In this document: positions 16,600 through 25,589 of the stretch, in pieces
How the letters are laid out: every line of letters begins with the position of its first letter
Position numbering within the stretch: the stretch's first letter is position 1
Assembly (NCBI GenBank): GCA_041390365.1
Contig: JAWKQB010000003.1
Location: forward strand, 496,001-560,000
DNA length: 64,000 bases
Source of the DNA: Syntrophotaleaceae bacterium
Lineage (GTDB): Bacteria; Desulfobacterota; Desulfuromonadia; Desulfuromonadales; Syntrophotaleaceae
Reading direction: 5' to 3'
Notes under the pieces: model-generated
The model's database searches: none
What the model was told of the DNA's origin: nothing
What the model saw: only the letters and a program-made list of their open reading frames with translations
Made by a program: the position numbers and the translations under genes

Positions 16600-17798
16600 C
16601 GACGTTTCTCCCCCCGCCGGCCGGCCGCTTCTTTACCGGTGGGAATAATCACCGGTGAACCGTCCTCCACCAGCTGCTGGCCCAGGGTGACGACCTGCCC
16701 GGAAAGTTCGGGGTCCAGAATCTGCACCCGCCCCTCCTCGCGAATACCGGTCCGCACTTCCCGCCAATGTACCGTTCGGCTGTCCTCTGCGACCAGAAAG
16801 ATTCCGGTCCGGTCCCTTCGGCTGGTCAGTGCCTGATCGGGAACAATGACGGCATCAGCCGCCCGGTCGAGAACGATGGTGGCCCGGATGAACATGCCCG
16901 GTTTCAGCTGCCGCTCGGGATTTGCAACGGACAGCTCGACCCTGGCCTGTCGCGTGGCTTCCCGGAAAACCGGTGCGATGCGCTCGATGCGGGCTTTGAA
17001 GGTTTGACCGGGATATGCGTCGGTAGTCAGGGTAACGGCTTGACCAGTCCGCAGCTGGCCGTAATCCTTTTCCGAAACGAAGATGACTCCGGTGAGCGGA
17101 TCGAGTTCCACGATTCGCAGCAGGGAGGTATTGGCCGAAACGGTCTGCCCCTCGTTAACGAAACGTTCGGCAACGACCCGGGTGCCGCTGCCGTCGTTCC
17201 AGTCAGCCGTTATCTTGGTATAGCCGAGACGGATCCTGGCTGTTTCCAGGGCGGCTCTGGCCCGTGTCACTCCTGCCCGGGCCACCTCGAGCTGGGCCTG
17301 CTTCGCCAGCTTGTTGGCCCTGGCCGTATCAAGATCCGCCTCGGAGGCCACTCCCCGCTGGCGCAGGCGGGTGGCGCGATCCAGGTCGCGGTCTGCAATT
17401 TCCAGCGCGCTCCGGGCCTCGGCCCGGTTCGCTTCGGCCACCGCCAGTTCGGCCCTGGCCTGGGCCACCTCCTGCACATATTCGTCATTGTCCATTTCCG
17501 CCACGACCTGTCCGCGGGAGACCTGATCGGCCAGGTTCACCTTCAGCCGTTCCACCCGGCCGCTCACCTTAGGGGCGACCACAAACTCGCTGGGGGCTTC
17601 CAAAGCTCCACTGAAGGTGCGGCGCAACTCCATGGGACCGCGCACGATATCGACCACCTCGACAGGAATCGGCTGATCGGAAGGTTTGGACAGGGACTCC
17701 CGTTTTGCCGAGTCGGGCCGGAAAAACAGCCATCCGGCCAACACCCCAAGGATCAGCAAGACCATGAGAACAGACTTTTTCAGCAGACGAAGGTTCAT
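16596..17798 (-). CDS. RND efflux periplasmic adaptor (membrane fusion protein)
   Basis: 400 residues. A single N-terminal membrane anchor (VLMVLLILGVLAGWLFF) is followed by the lipoyl-like half-motif (VVAPKVSGRVERLKVNLADQVSRGQ), an alpha-hairpin rich in Ala/Arg/Glu (about 100-195), then the beta-barrel and membrane-proximal domains ending near QVVTLGQQLVEDGSPV. It links the permease to TolC. First gene of the three-gene efflux operon; no regulator gene is adjacent. Confidence 0.93.
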   Translation of the reverse strand: MNLRLLKKSVLMVLLILGVLAGWLFFRPDSAKRESLSKPSDQPIPVEVVDIVRGPMELRRTFSGALEAPSEFVVAPKVSGRVERLKVNLADQVSRGQVVAEMDNDEYVQEVAQARAELAVAEANRAEARSALEIADRDLDRATRLRQRGVASEADLDTARANKLAKQAQLEVARAGVTRARAALETARIRLGYTKITADWNDGSGTRVVAERFVNEGQTVSANTSLLRIVELDPLTGVIFVSEKDYGQLRTGQAVTLTTDAYPGQTFKARIERIAPVFREATRQARVELSVANPERQLKPGMFIRATIVLDRAADAVIVPDQALTSRRDRTGIFLVAEDSRTVHWREVRTGIREEGRVQILDPELSGQVVTLGQQLVEDGSPVIIPTGKEAAGRRGEKRR

Positions 17799-18113
17799 TG
17801 AAGACTCTCTGCGGGGGAAAAAAGTTTACTCGAAACCGCAAGTATTCCGGGAAAAGGGGCAACAGTGAGCCAGTCAGGCTTGGGCCTGAGCCGGGGACAA
17901 ACCTTTCAGGCTCATGAGCGGACCGGGCAATCAATTGTATGACAAAAAGTCGGTGAGGAAAGAGGAAATATTGTGAAAGTGCTCCGAAAGAAGGTTGGAC
18001 CCTGATTCCGGAAATTGAAAAATATGCGCTCGGACGTGACGGATCGTCGGCAAGAGAAGAAAAAAGCCTCCGGTTCTTGAACCGGAGGCTTTTGACAGAA
18101 TCGACAGGCAGTT
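17799..18113. other. Intergenic region upstream of the RND operon
   Basis: It holds the promoter region of the efflux operon (reading left) and the terminator of the phosphate transporter gene at 18061-18093. Around 17868-17925 the words GAGCC and CAGGCT recur in both orientations, possibly a regulator site, but I cannot define a clean palindrome. No coding sequence seen. Confidence 0.4.
18061..18093 (-). terminator. Rho-independent terminator
   Basis: AAAAGCCTCCGGTT pairs with AACCGGAGGCTTTT around a four-base loop. On the minus strand six Ts follow, 20 bases after the stop of the phosphate transporter gene. Confidence 0.88.
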
Positions 18114-20372
18114 TCAGGAATTATCCGTGTTGTTCTTTTCGAATTGACTGAAGGACTGGTGGAAAATTTCCATCAGTTCCAGGTTCTGCTTGGACAGCAT
18201 GATGGCGTTGCCGACGATCGCATAGAAAAGGATGCTCAGACGGGTTTTGGAGGAGCTGTCGTGAATCCTGGCCACCTGCCGAACATTCAGCTCGGCGGCA
18301 AGGGCCCGGAGTTGCGTCATTTTTGCCTTCAACCCTTCGATATTGGCGGTCCGGCGCTCACGAAAGGTTTTCTCCGTTTCGAGCAGAATGTCGCTGAGCA
18401 TCTGCCGAACCCGCTGCAGTTCCTCGATCTGAACCGGCAGCAGCCCCTTGTGATGGTTGCCGACATGGGTGTAGGCCCGCAGGACCAGGTCGCGATGGCC
18501 GTCGGTGAGCTTCTGCAGGCGGCGCACGGCCTGCGGATACTTGTGCGAAACCATCAGCCCCTGCTGATCGAGAAGTCGCATCGACTTGAAGACGTTGGCG
18601 CTGATGATGTTGGACCACTGCTGAATCCTGCTCACTTTTTTCCGTTCGACGCCCAGCCGGTCGAAGCTCTGCCGGAAAAGGGCATCGAGGGTGGTGTCGA
18701 GGGATTCGCGGATCTCGGCCAGCAGGAAGCTCATGTGTTCGAAGGTCGTCTCCACCGTGCTGCGGGCGTCCGCAACAGCCACGAGATTGAAAACCTTCTC
18801 CTTTTGCCCTTCCCGAGCCATGGCGCGGTGTTTCCGATGAGCATTCCAGATCAGAGCTCCGGCGATGAACAGCAGAAGGAGCACGCCCAGTCCCTTCAGA
18901 TAGAAGATGACGGTAGCGAACAGGCCGGCGAAGATGAAGGCGATGACGGCAGTCATAAACCACCCGCCGATGACCGTGAGCACGCCGGTCACGCGATAGA
19001 CGGCGCTATCCCGGCCCCAGGCCCGATCGGCAAAGGAGGTGCCCATGGCCACCATGAAAGTGACGAAAGTGGTCGAAAGCGGCAGCTTGTTGGCGGTACC
19101 GTAGGAAATGACCGCGCTTGCCACCATCAGATTGACCGACGCACGCAGCAGATCGAAGGAGGGCCGTTCTCCCGCTCCGGCGATGGTGGAGGCGGCGGGG
19201 TCCATGCGCCGGTTGATGAAGGCACGAACTCCCGGTGGCACGGTGAACCTAACTGTTTCAAACACGTGCAGAAACAGCCGAACGATGCCGCGGGACAGGA
19301 AAATCGATTCGAACCGCTCGCTCCCCTCCTCCTGCTGGCTGAGGCGGATTTCGGTTTCGGTCACGGTATGGGCTTTTCTCGACCACCAGAGGGTCAGGAC
19401 CATGACGATGCCGGCAATCAGCAGGACGTAGGTCTCCGTCTGCGCCTTCTCCCCCAGAGCCCCCATGCCGACTGTCAGCGGGTTGTCCGCAGCCATCGCC
19501 GCCCGGAAGGCATCCAGGCCGGCCAAGGGCACGCCGATGAAGTTGACCAGGTCGTTGGCGGCAAACGCCATGGCCAGAGCGAAGGTGCCGATCAGCACGA
19601 TCGGTTTGAGAATGTTGATTTTAAGGAGCTGCAGGATCAGCATGACGGCTGCCGAAATCAGGAAGATGATCGACAGCAGGGTGAAGGTGTGGGTCTTGAT
19701 CCAGGCCACGTTCTCCATGGTCATGAAGGATGCGCCCTTGGCGCCCTTGACCAGGATGAAATAAGTTATGGAGCACATCGCCAGCCCGCCCCACAGGGCG
19801 CCATAACGCTTAATCCGTTTGCGGTAATCGAAGGTGAAGAGCAGACGGGTGAAAAACTGGATGATCGCCCCGCAGACAAAGGCGATGGCCACCGAGAGCA
19901 GAATGCCCATGATGATGGTGAAGGCCTTGTCCGAATTGATGTAGTTGCCGATGTCGGCCAGGCTTTCCCCTGCCTGCACGATTTTCAGCACCGAGACGGC
20001 GACGGCGGCGCCTAGCAACTCGAAAACGATCGAAACCGTGGTGGAGGTGGGCAGGCCATAGGTGTTGAAGAGGTCGAGCAGGATGATGTCGACAATCATG
20101 ACCGCAAGGAACATGGTCAGCAGTTCCGGCATATTGAAGAGCTGGGGATGAAAGATCCCTTTTCTGGCCACTTCCATCATGCCGCTGGAAAAGGTCACAC
20201 CGAGCAGGATCCCCAGGCTGGCTATGCCCAGCACAACCCTTCTCGGCGCCACCCTCGATCCGAAGGAGGAGTTGAGAAAGTTGACCGCGTCATTGGCGAC
20301 CCCGACGATAATGTCGAAGAAGGCGACAACGATCAGGATGCCGAGCCCGACATACACGAATTCCGTACTCAT
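18114..20372 (-). CDS. PiT-family inorganic phosphate transporter with C-terminal PhoU-like domain
   Basis: 752 residues. The N-terminal two thirds carry about 10-12 membrane segments with the paired PiT signatures GVANDAVNFLNSSFG (start) and AFAANDLVNFIGVPLAG (middle), plus GLPTSTTVSIVFELLGAA and LPLSTTFVTFMVAMGTSFA. These motifs define Na+/H+-coupled phosphate transporters. The last about 210 residues are soluble and helical (QQWSNIISANVFKSMRLLDQQG), resembling PhoU/DUF47 regulators fused onto the channel. AAGGACT lies upstream of ATG 20372. It is divergent from the phytase/Ton gene run, pointing to a shared role in phosphorus supply. Confidence 0.9.
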   Translation of the reverse strand: MSTEFVYVGLGILIVVAFFDIIVGVANDAVNFLNSSFGSRVAPRRVVLGIASLGILLGVTFSSGMMEVARKGIFHPQLFNMPELLTMFLAVMIVDIILLDLFNTYGLPTSTTVSIVFELLGAAVAVSVLKIVQAGESLADIGNYINSDKAFTIIMGILLSVAIAFVCGAIIQFFTRLLFTFDYRKRIKRYGALWGGLAMCSITYFILVKGAKGASFMTMENVAWIKTHTFTLLSIIFLISAAVMLILQLLKINILKPIVLIGTFALAMAFAANDLVNFIGVPLAGLDAFRAAMAADNPLTVGMGALGEKAQTETYVLLIAGIVMVLTLWWSRKAHTVTETEIRLSQQEEGSERFESIFLSRGIVRLFLHVFETVRFTVPPGVRAFINRRMDPAASTIAGAGERPSFDLLRASVNLMVASAVISYGTANKLPLSTTFVTFMVAMGTSFADRAWGRDSAVYRVTGVLTVIGGWFMTAVIAFIFAGLFATVIFYLKGLGVLLLLFIAGALIWNAHRKHRAMAREGQKEKVFNLVAVADARSTVETTFEHMSFLLAEIRESLDTTLDALFRQSFDRLGVERKKVSRIQQWSNIISANVFKSMRLLDQQGLMVSHKYPQAVRRLQKLTDGHRDLVLRAYTHVGNHHKGLLPVQIEELQRVRQMLSDILLETEKTFRERRTANIEGLKAKMTQLRALAAELNVRQVARIHDSSSKTRLSILFYAIVGNAIMLSKQNLELMEIFHQSFSQFEKNNTDNS

Positions 20373-20754
20373 CTTGCTTTGAGTCCTTTCTGTCTTGAAG
20401 CCGGTTGCCGACGGACTGCAGGAAAACCAGAATGCTGTTTTAATTCAACGGCCGCCATTCGGTAAAAAACCGGGCAAACTGCAAAGGTTTGTCCGGCCGG
20501 CGTCCCGTTTCCCTGATCGAATTTTTTGGTTTTGCATCGTGCAAGACTTTAAGAAATTCGCCTTCTCCTGTAAAGCAAAATGTTAGGCAGAGGTTAGCGG
20601 AAAGGCTGCCTTTCCATCGTAAACTAATTCTTTCGAAACAAGAACTTAATAAAATTCCCCTTTAATTGACCGCTGAAGAAAGTTCGGTTGTCGCTTTTGC
20701 GGCTACCGGCCGGATCCACTATTGGTTCCATTTGCTGTCAAGGAGGGATATTCA
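20373..20754. promoter_or_regulatory. Divergent regulatory region between PiT and the Ton/phytase run
   Basis: This 382-base gap must contain promoters for both directions. It becomes AT-rich at 20515-20670. I looked for a Pho box (two CTGTCAT-like repeats 11 bases apart) and found only isolated partial matches, such as TGCTGTCA just before the receptor gene. GGCAG/CTGCC form a loose inverted repeat at about 20587-20611. No gene present. Confidence 0.45.
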
Positions 20755-23481
20755 ATGCTGAAACGCGTCAGTTCAGTAGCTTTTGCTGTCTTCCTGTTCT
20801 GCCTTGCAGGCGGCAGTGCGGCACTGGCCGCCGAGCCGGGCAAGGTCACCGGGACGGTCATCGATTCGGAGAACAACATCAAATTGATGGGGGTTCTCGT
20901 TACCAATCAGGACAACAGCCGGAAAGCGGTCAGCAACCGGCAGGGGGAATTCAGCCTGATCCTGCCCGCGGGAGAGCAGTCCCTGACCTTCTCCTATCTC
21001 GGCTACGAGCCGGTCACGCGCACCGTCGTCGTCAAGGAAAACGAAACCGCCACCTTGGACATCGACCTCGGCGCCGAGACGGTGGCCATGGATGAAATGG
21101 TCGTGCAGGGGCAGGCGGTGGGTCAGGCCAGGGCCCTGAACCGCCAGAAAACGGCTCCGAACCTGACCAATATCGTAGCCTCTGACGCCTTCGGGCGGTT
21201 TCCCGATCAGAACGCCGCCGAAGCCCTGAACCGACTGCCCGGCGTCTCCGTCGAAAGGGACCAGGGTGAAGGCCGTTTTGTCATCGTGCGCGGCATCGAC
21301 CCCAATCTCAACAGCGTTTCCATCGACGGCGTGGCTCTGGCAGCGCCGGACGATTCCAGCCGGGCGGTTCTGCTCGACGTCATCCCCATGAATGTCATGG
21401 AGACCCTCGTGGTCACCAAGGCCCTCACCGCCGACATGCCGGCCGACAGCATCGGCGGCCACATCGAAATCGAAACCCCGAGCGCCTTCGATCGCAACCA
21501 GATGACTCTTGACGCCACCGCCGGCGTCAACTATGCCGATCTGACCGACCAGTATGCTCCCAGCGGGTCCTTGACCTTCGGCAACACTTTCGGTCAAGGG
21601 AACAAGTTCGGATTCCTCGGCTCGGTCAGTTACGACCGCCGGGATTACGGGTCGGACAATGTCGAAGCCGATCCCTGGGAGCAGAACGACGACGGCGCCT
21701 GGGTGACCGAAGAGATCCAGTACCGGGAGTATGATCTGACCCGGGAGCGTTTCGGCGCCACCGCCAATCTGGAGTATAAGCCTTCGGAAAACAACCTCTT
21801 TTTCCTGCGCGGCGTGTTCAGCGAATTCACCGACCACGAAATCCGACGCCTGACCGCCATCACCGACATGGAAATGACCCCGGATGCCTCCGGCAATGCC
21901 GGTACCATCGGCGGTGACGACCTGACCACCTCCTCTGAACTGAAGGATCGCGAGGAAACCCAGCTCAACTGGACCCTGAGCGCCGGCGGGGAACAGCAGG
22001 CGGGCTCCTGGTCCTGGGATTACTCGCTGGCCTATTCCTATGCCGAGCAGGATACCCCCGACGATACCGAGATCGTCTACGAAAACACGACCCTGAGCTA
22101 CAGCTACAGCGATGCCGCTACCGATACGCCCTCGGTGGCGGTGACCGGCGGCGATCTGCTCGATTTGAGCAGTTACGAGCTGGACGGGGTGGAGGATGCC
22201 GATCAGATCGTCGAGGAAGATGCCTGGATCTTCCAGGGCAACCTGAAAAAGAGTTTCCGTCTCCCTCTGCAGAGTTATCTCAAGACCGGCTATTACGTCA
22301 GTTTGCGCAACAAGAACAACGATACCGAAGTCTGGACGAGCGACGACAATCCGGCCGCGTTCGACACCCTCGAAGGCAATACCGGCGACGGCCGCAGGGA
22401 ATATTCCGATTTTCCCCTGCTCTCCAGCAATCTGGTGGAACGGTTCCGGAGAAATTCCGGCGCTTTTGCCATGGAGCGGGATCTGGTCGACTCCGAGGGG
22501 CAGGACTACGATACCGACGAAAATATCTATGCCGGATATCTGATGGGCCAGGTCGATTTCGGCCGGGTCAGCCTTCTGCCGGGGGTGCGTTACGAATATA
22601 CCGAGCTGAAGGCGACCGGCAACGTGGTCGATGCCGAAGCTGAGGCCGTTCTCGGCAGCGAAACCCGCAAGCACCACTACGACAACATTCTGCCCAGCAT
22701 CCATGTCAGGGCCGCATTGACGGACAACCTGATCCTCAACGCCGCCTGGACGAACTCGATCTCCCGCCCCACCTGGGAGCAGACCAAGTACGCCCGGGTC
22801 GAGGACGACGGCGAGGTGGAGGTGGGCAACCCGGATCTCGACCCTTACGAGGCGATGAACTGGGATGCCACCCTGACCTACTACGCGCCCAAGCTCGGCA
22901 TGGCTTCGGCGGGGGTCTTCTATAAGGACATCGACAACTTCATCTATTCCCAGACTTCCTTTGAAGACGATTTCGATCTGATCAGCTGGAGAAACGGCGA
23001 TGGCGGACATATCGCCGGCGTCGAACTGGCGGGGCGCCTGGAGCTTGCTTCCCTGACACCTCTGCTGGAAGGTTTTTCCATTCAGGGCAACATCGCGTTG
23101 ACGGACAGCAGGGCCAAAATCCTGCCCGCCGAAGAGGGGGGCGAATCGCGCAGCGTCGATTTCATCCGCAACTCGGATACTGTCGGCAGCGCAGCCATCT
23201 CCTATGAAAAGTATGGTTTTTTCCTTCGCCTGAGCGGCACCTACCGCAGCTCCTATCTGGACGAGGTCGGAGAGGAATCTTTCGAAGACCGCTATATCGA
23301 CGACCATTTCCAACTCGATCTTTCCACCGCCTATACCTACAAGGAGAGATACACGGTGTTTGCCAATTTCATCAACCTGACCGACGAGCCGCTGAAAGCC
23401 TACTGGGGAGAGTCGAATCGGCTGAGCCAGTATGAGAAATACGGATGGTCGGCCAGGATCGGTCTGAAATTCGCGCTGTAG
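20755..23481 (+). CDS. TonB-dependent outer membrane receptor (TonB-Xanth-Caul type)
   Basis: 908 residues. Signal peptide (SVAFAVFLFCLAGGSAALAA), then a carboxypeptidase-regulatory-like beta domain (about 29-112, KVTGTVIDSENNIKLMGVLV). The plug domain carries RFPDQNAAEALNRLPGVSVERD and RGIDPNLNSVSIDG, features of the large TonB receptors first noted in Xanthomonas and Caulobacter. A 22-strand barrel ends with an aromatic C-terminus (WSARIGLKFAL). It should move a substrate across the outer membrane using energy from TonB. Its genomic partners (phytase, alkaline phosphatase, own Ton complex) suggest a phosphorylated organic substrate. ATG 20755 follows AGGAGGG. Confidence 0.92.
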   Translation: MLKRVSSVAFAVFLFCLAGGSAALAAEPGKVTGTVIDSENNIKLMGVLVTNQDNSRKAVSNRQGEFSLILPAGEQSLTFSYLGYEPVTRTVVVKENETATLDIDLGAETVAMDEMVVQGQAVGQARALNRQKTAPNLTNIVASDAFGRFPDQNAAEALNRLPGVSVERDQGEGRFVIVRGIDPNLNSVSIDGVALAAPDDSSRAVLLDVIPMNVMETLVVTKALTADMPADSIGGHIEIETPSAFDRNQMTLDATAGVNYADLTDQYAPSGSLTFGNTFGQGNKFGFLGSVSYDRRDYGSDNVEADPWEQNDDGAWVTEEIQYREYDLTRERFGATANLEYKPSENNLFFLRGVFSEFTDHEIRRLTAITDMEMTPDASGNAGTIGGDDLTTSSELKDREETQLNWTLSAGGEQQAGSWSWDYSLAYSYAEQDTPDDTEIVYENTTLSYSYSDAATDTPSVAVTGGDLLDLSSYELDGVEDADQIVEEDAWIFQGNLKKSFRLPLQSYLKTGYYVSLRNKNNDTEVWTSDDNPAAFDTLEGNTGDGRREYSDFPLLSSNLVERFRRNSGAFAMERDLVDSEGQDYDTDENIYAGYLMGQVDFGRVSLLPGVRYEYTELKATGNVVDAEAEAVLGSETRKHHYDNILPSIHVRAALTDNLILNAAWTNSISRPTWEQTKYARVEDDGEVEVGNPDLDPYEAMNWDATLTYYAPKLGMASAGVFYKDIDNFIYSQTSFEDDFDLISWRNGDGGHIAGVELAGRLELASLTPLLEGFSIQGNIALTDSRAKILPAEEGGESRSVDFIRNSDTVGSAAISYEKYGFFLRLSGTYRSSYLDEVGEESFEDRYIDDHFQLDLSTAYTYKERYTVFANFINLTDEPLKAYWGESNRLSQYEKYGWSARIGLKFAL

Positions 23482-23498
23482 GAAAGGTTGGCTTGCTC

Positions 23499-24737
23499 TT
23501 GTCGCGAAGAAAAGACATTCCCTTCTGGGCCGGGTTGATCCTGGCGCTGTTCATGGCCGCAGCTCTGCCGTCCGGCGGGGCTGCGGCCCAATCCTCCGGG
23601 AGGGAGCCCAGCCACGGGGAGCGGAAAATTCTCTACCAGGCCCAGAAAAGGTTTGAAAACAAAGACCTTCAGGCCTGCGCTCTGATTCTCGAGGAGTACC
23701 TGAAAGAACACCCCGAGACCGGATATGCCCGGTTTTTCCTTCTGCTGGGCAACAGCTATTTTCAGCAGGAAAAGTACCTTGAGGCGGAAAAGGCCTACCA
23801 GAGGGGTTTGCGGCTGCATCGGGGAGACCCGTTGCTGAACCTCAATCTGGCACTGACGCTGGAGCGATCCGGCCGGCTGGAGCTGGCAGGGGAACAGTAC
23901 GTTCGGGCCTATGAGCTGACCGACCCGGCCGATCCACGGCTTCTTCACCAGGGAGCGGCGCTGCTGCTCCGGGTCAAGGATTACCACAAGGCCAGGGAGG
24001 CCGCCAGACGGCTTCTGAAAGCCCATCCCCCCGGACAACCGGAATGGTTCGAACTGCTGCTGCATGCCTCTCTGGAGTTGAAGGATTATGACGAGGCCAC
24101 GGCCGCAGTCAGGCAATTGCTGGCGATAAACCCGGGGAAGGCGGACTACTGGAGGTTTCTCGCCCAGTTGCAGCTGTACCGGCAGAAGTATGCCGAGGCG
24201 GCCGCGGCATTGGAGGTCGCCTATCGCTACGAGACCCCCTCAGCCTCGGACCTGGAACATCTGGCCGATCTTTATCTGTCCCTCAACCTCCCCTTGCGGG
24301 CCGCCGAAACCCTGGAAAAAAACCCTGAGATCAGAAAAATCGGCCAGGGGCTGGAGCGACTTGCCCTGCTTTACTGGCAAGGGGGGCTTTATGAGCCGGC
24401 CGACAGTTGTTTGACCCAGAAGCTGCAGAGGTGGCCGGATGCCAAAACCTATCGGCTGAAGGCCGCATGGCTTTATGAGAGATCGGAGTACCGCAAGGCA
24501 CTGGAGCTGCTCCGGTCGGCCTGCAAAACGTACCCGGATCATGCCGAGCTCTACCCGCTCAGAGGCTTCGCCGCCTGGCAACTGGAGGATTGGGAGGAGG
24601 CGATGCTGAGTTTCCGGACGGCCCGCCGGTTCCCGGCCACCAGGGCGGCGGCCGATTCGGCTCTGGACATTATCGAGATGCTGCTGGCGGGGCCCCTTCA
24701 GGCGGGCCAGACTGCCGTGACCAGTGCCGTCCGGTGA
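23499..24737 (+). CDS. Exported TPR protein (TonB2-cluster, TtpD-like position)
   Basis: About 412 residues with a signal peptide (FWAGLILALFMAAALPSGGAAAQ) and a chain of tetratricopeptide repeats, for example YARFFLLLGNSYFQQEKYLEAEKAYQRGL and the LFLSLNLPLRAAETLEKNP region. TPR arrays bind proteins. In Vibrio TonB2-type clusters a TPR protein accompanies TtpC, ExbB, ExbD and TonB. The start is uncertain: no ATG fits, and TTG 23499 has GGAAAGG nine bases upstream, immediately after the receptor stop codon. An ATG further upstream (23445) lies inside the receptor gene without a ribosome-binding site. Confidence 0.8.
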   Translation: MSRRKDIPFWAGLILALFMAAALPSGGAAAQSSGREPSHGERKILYQAQKRFENKDLQACALILEEYLKEHPETGYARFFLLLGNSYFQQEKYLEAEKAYQRGLRLHRGDPLLNLNLALTLERSGRLELAGEQYVRAYELTDPADPRLLHQGAALLLRVKDYHKAREAARRLLKAHPPGQPEWFELLLHASLELKDYDEATAAVRQLLAINPGKADYWRFLAQLQLYRQKYAEAAAALEVAYRYETPSASDLEHLADLYLSLNLPLRAAETLEKNPEIRKIGQGLERLALLYWQGGLYEPADSCLTQKLQRWPDAKTYRLKAAWLYERSEYRKALELLRSACKTYPDHAELYPLRGFAAWQLEDWEEAMLSFRTARRFPATRAAADSALDIIEMLLAGPLQAGQTAVTSAVR

Positions 24738-24810
24738 AAACGCCTTTGACCGTTCAGCCCTAAAACCGGGGAACTCCGGAAAGCCGGAGCTCCTGCCAAT
24801 GGAGACAGAC

Positions 24811-25560
24811 ATGCTCAAATCCGAACGCTTCAAAAGGCTGGTCGTTCTGTCGCTGCTCTGCGTCGCCACGCAGGCGGCGGCGGTCGATGTGGATTCCGTG
24901 CAGGAAGCGACGGTTTCCGCGCTGGCCCGGGAGCAGAAAAGCCAGCAGCAGACGGACAGCTGGTCAGCGGAAAAACAGGCGCTGGCGAACAGCATCCTGG
25001 ACCAGAAAACCCGCCTGCAGTGGAATCGCTACCAGAACAGGCAGTACCAGGAGTACATCAAACTGAAAGAAGAGCAACTGGTGGCGCTGCGCGAACAGAA
25101 GGAAAGCATGCGGCAGCTGCGCATGGCCCTCGAACCTTACCTGGATCAGGTGCTCGACAATCTGGCCCGATTCGCAGCCGCGGATCTCCCCTTCCTCCCC
25201 GAGGAAAGAGCGGACCGGCTGGCCTTCCTCAGGGAATCCCTGGGAGACCCCGAACTGGCCCTCGGCGAAAAGCTGCGCCGCATCCTCGAAGGGCTCAAGG
25301 TCGAGGCCGAGTACGGCAACCATATCGAAGTCACCTCGGAGAAGCTCGAGCTGGAAGGGCAATCGACCCAGGTGGAGGTGCTGCGGCTGGGGAGGGTCGG
25401 CCTGTTCTACCTGACGAAGGACGGGACAAGCCCGGGGGTCTGGAATGCCGCCGGGAAGAGCTGGGTCCGCCTGGAGGAAAAGTATGCCGCCCCGTTGCGG
25501 TCGACCATGGACATCGTTGAACGCAAGCGGGCCGCCGAACTGGTGGAACTGCCTTTATAG
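24811..25560 (+). CDS. DUF3450 periplasmic protein (TtpB-like)
   Basis: 249 residues: a signal peptide (LVVLSLLCVATQAAAVD), a long coiled coil (about 25-115, rich in Gln/Glu/Arg), then a compact strand-rich end with RLGRVGLFYLTKDG and WVRLEEKY. This is the DUF3450 arrangement found beside MotA/TolQ/ExbB genes in TonB2 systems. It probably sits in the periplasm and helps couple the Ton motor to the outer membrane; the mechanism is not established. ATG 24811 is chosen because GGAG lies at 24801-24804. Confidence 0.85.
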   Translation: MLKSERFKRLVVLSLLCVATQAAAVDVDSVQEATVSALAREQKSQQQTDSWSAEKQALANSILDQKTRLQWNRYQNRQYQEYIKLKEEQLVALREQKESMRQLRMALEPYLDQVLDNLARFAAADLPFLPEERADRLAFLRESLGDPELALGEKLRRILEGLKVEAEYGNHIEVTSEKLELEGQSTQVEVLRLGRVGLFYLTKDGTSPGVWNAAGKSWVRLEEKYAAPLRSTMDIVERKRAAELVELPL

Positions 25561-25589
25561 CGATGAGCCCATTACCCACCGAGGAGATC

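Noticed and set aside
18144..20015. 623-codon plus-strand frame over the PiT gene
   Set aside because: His/Asp/Gln-rich composition, no family match, and the transporter reading is unambiguous.
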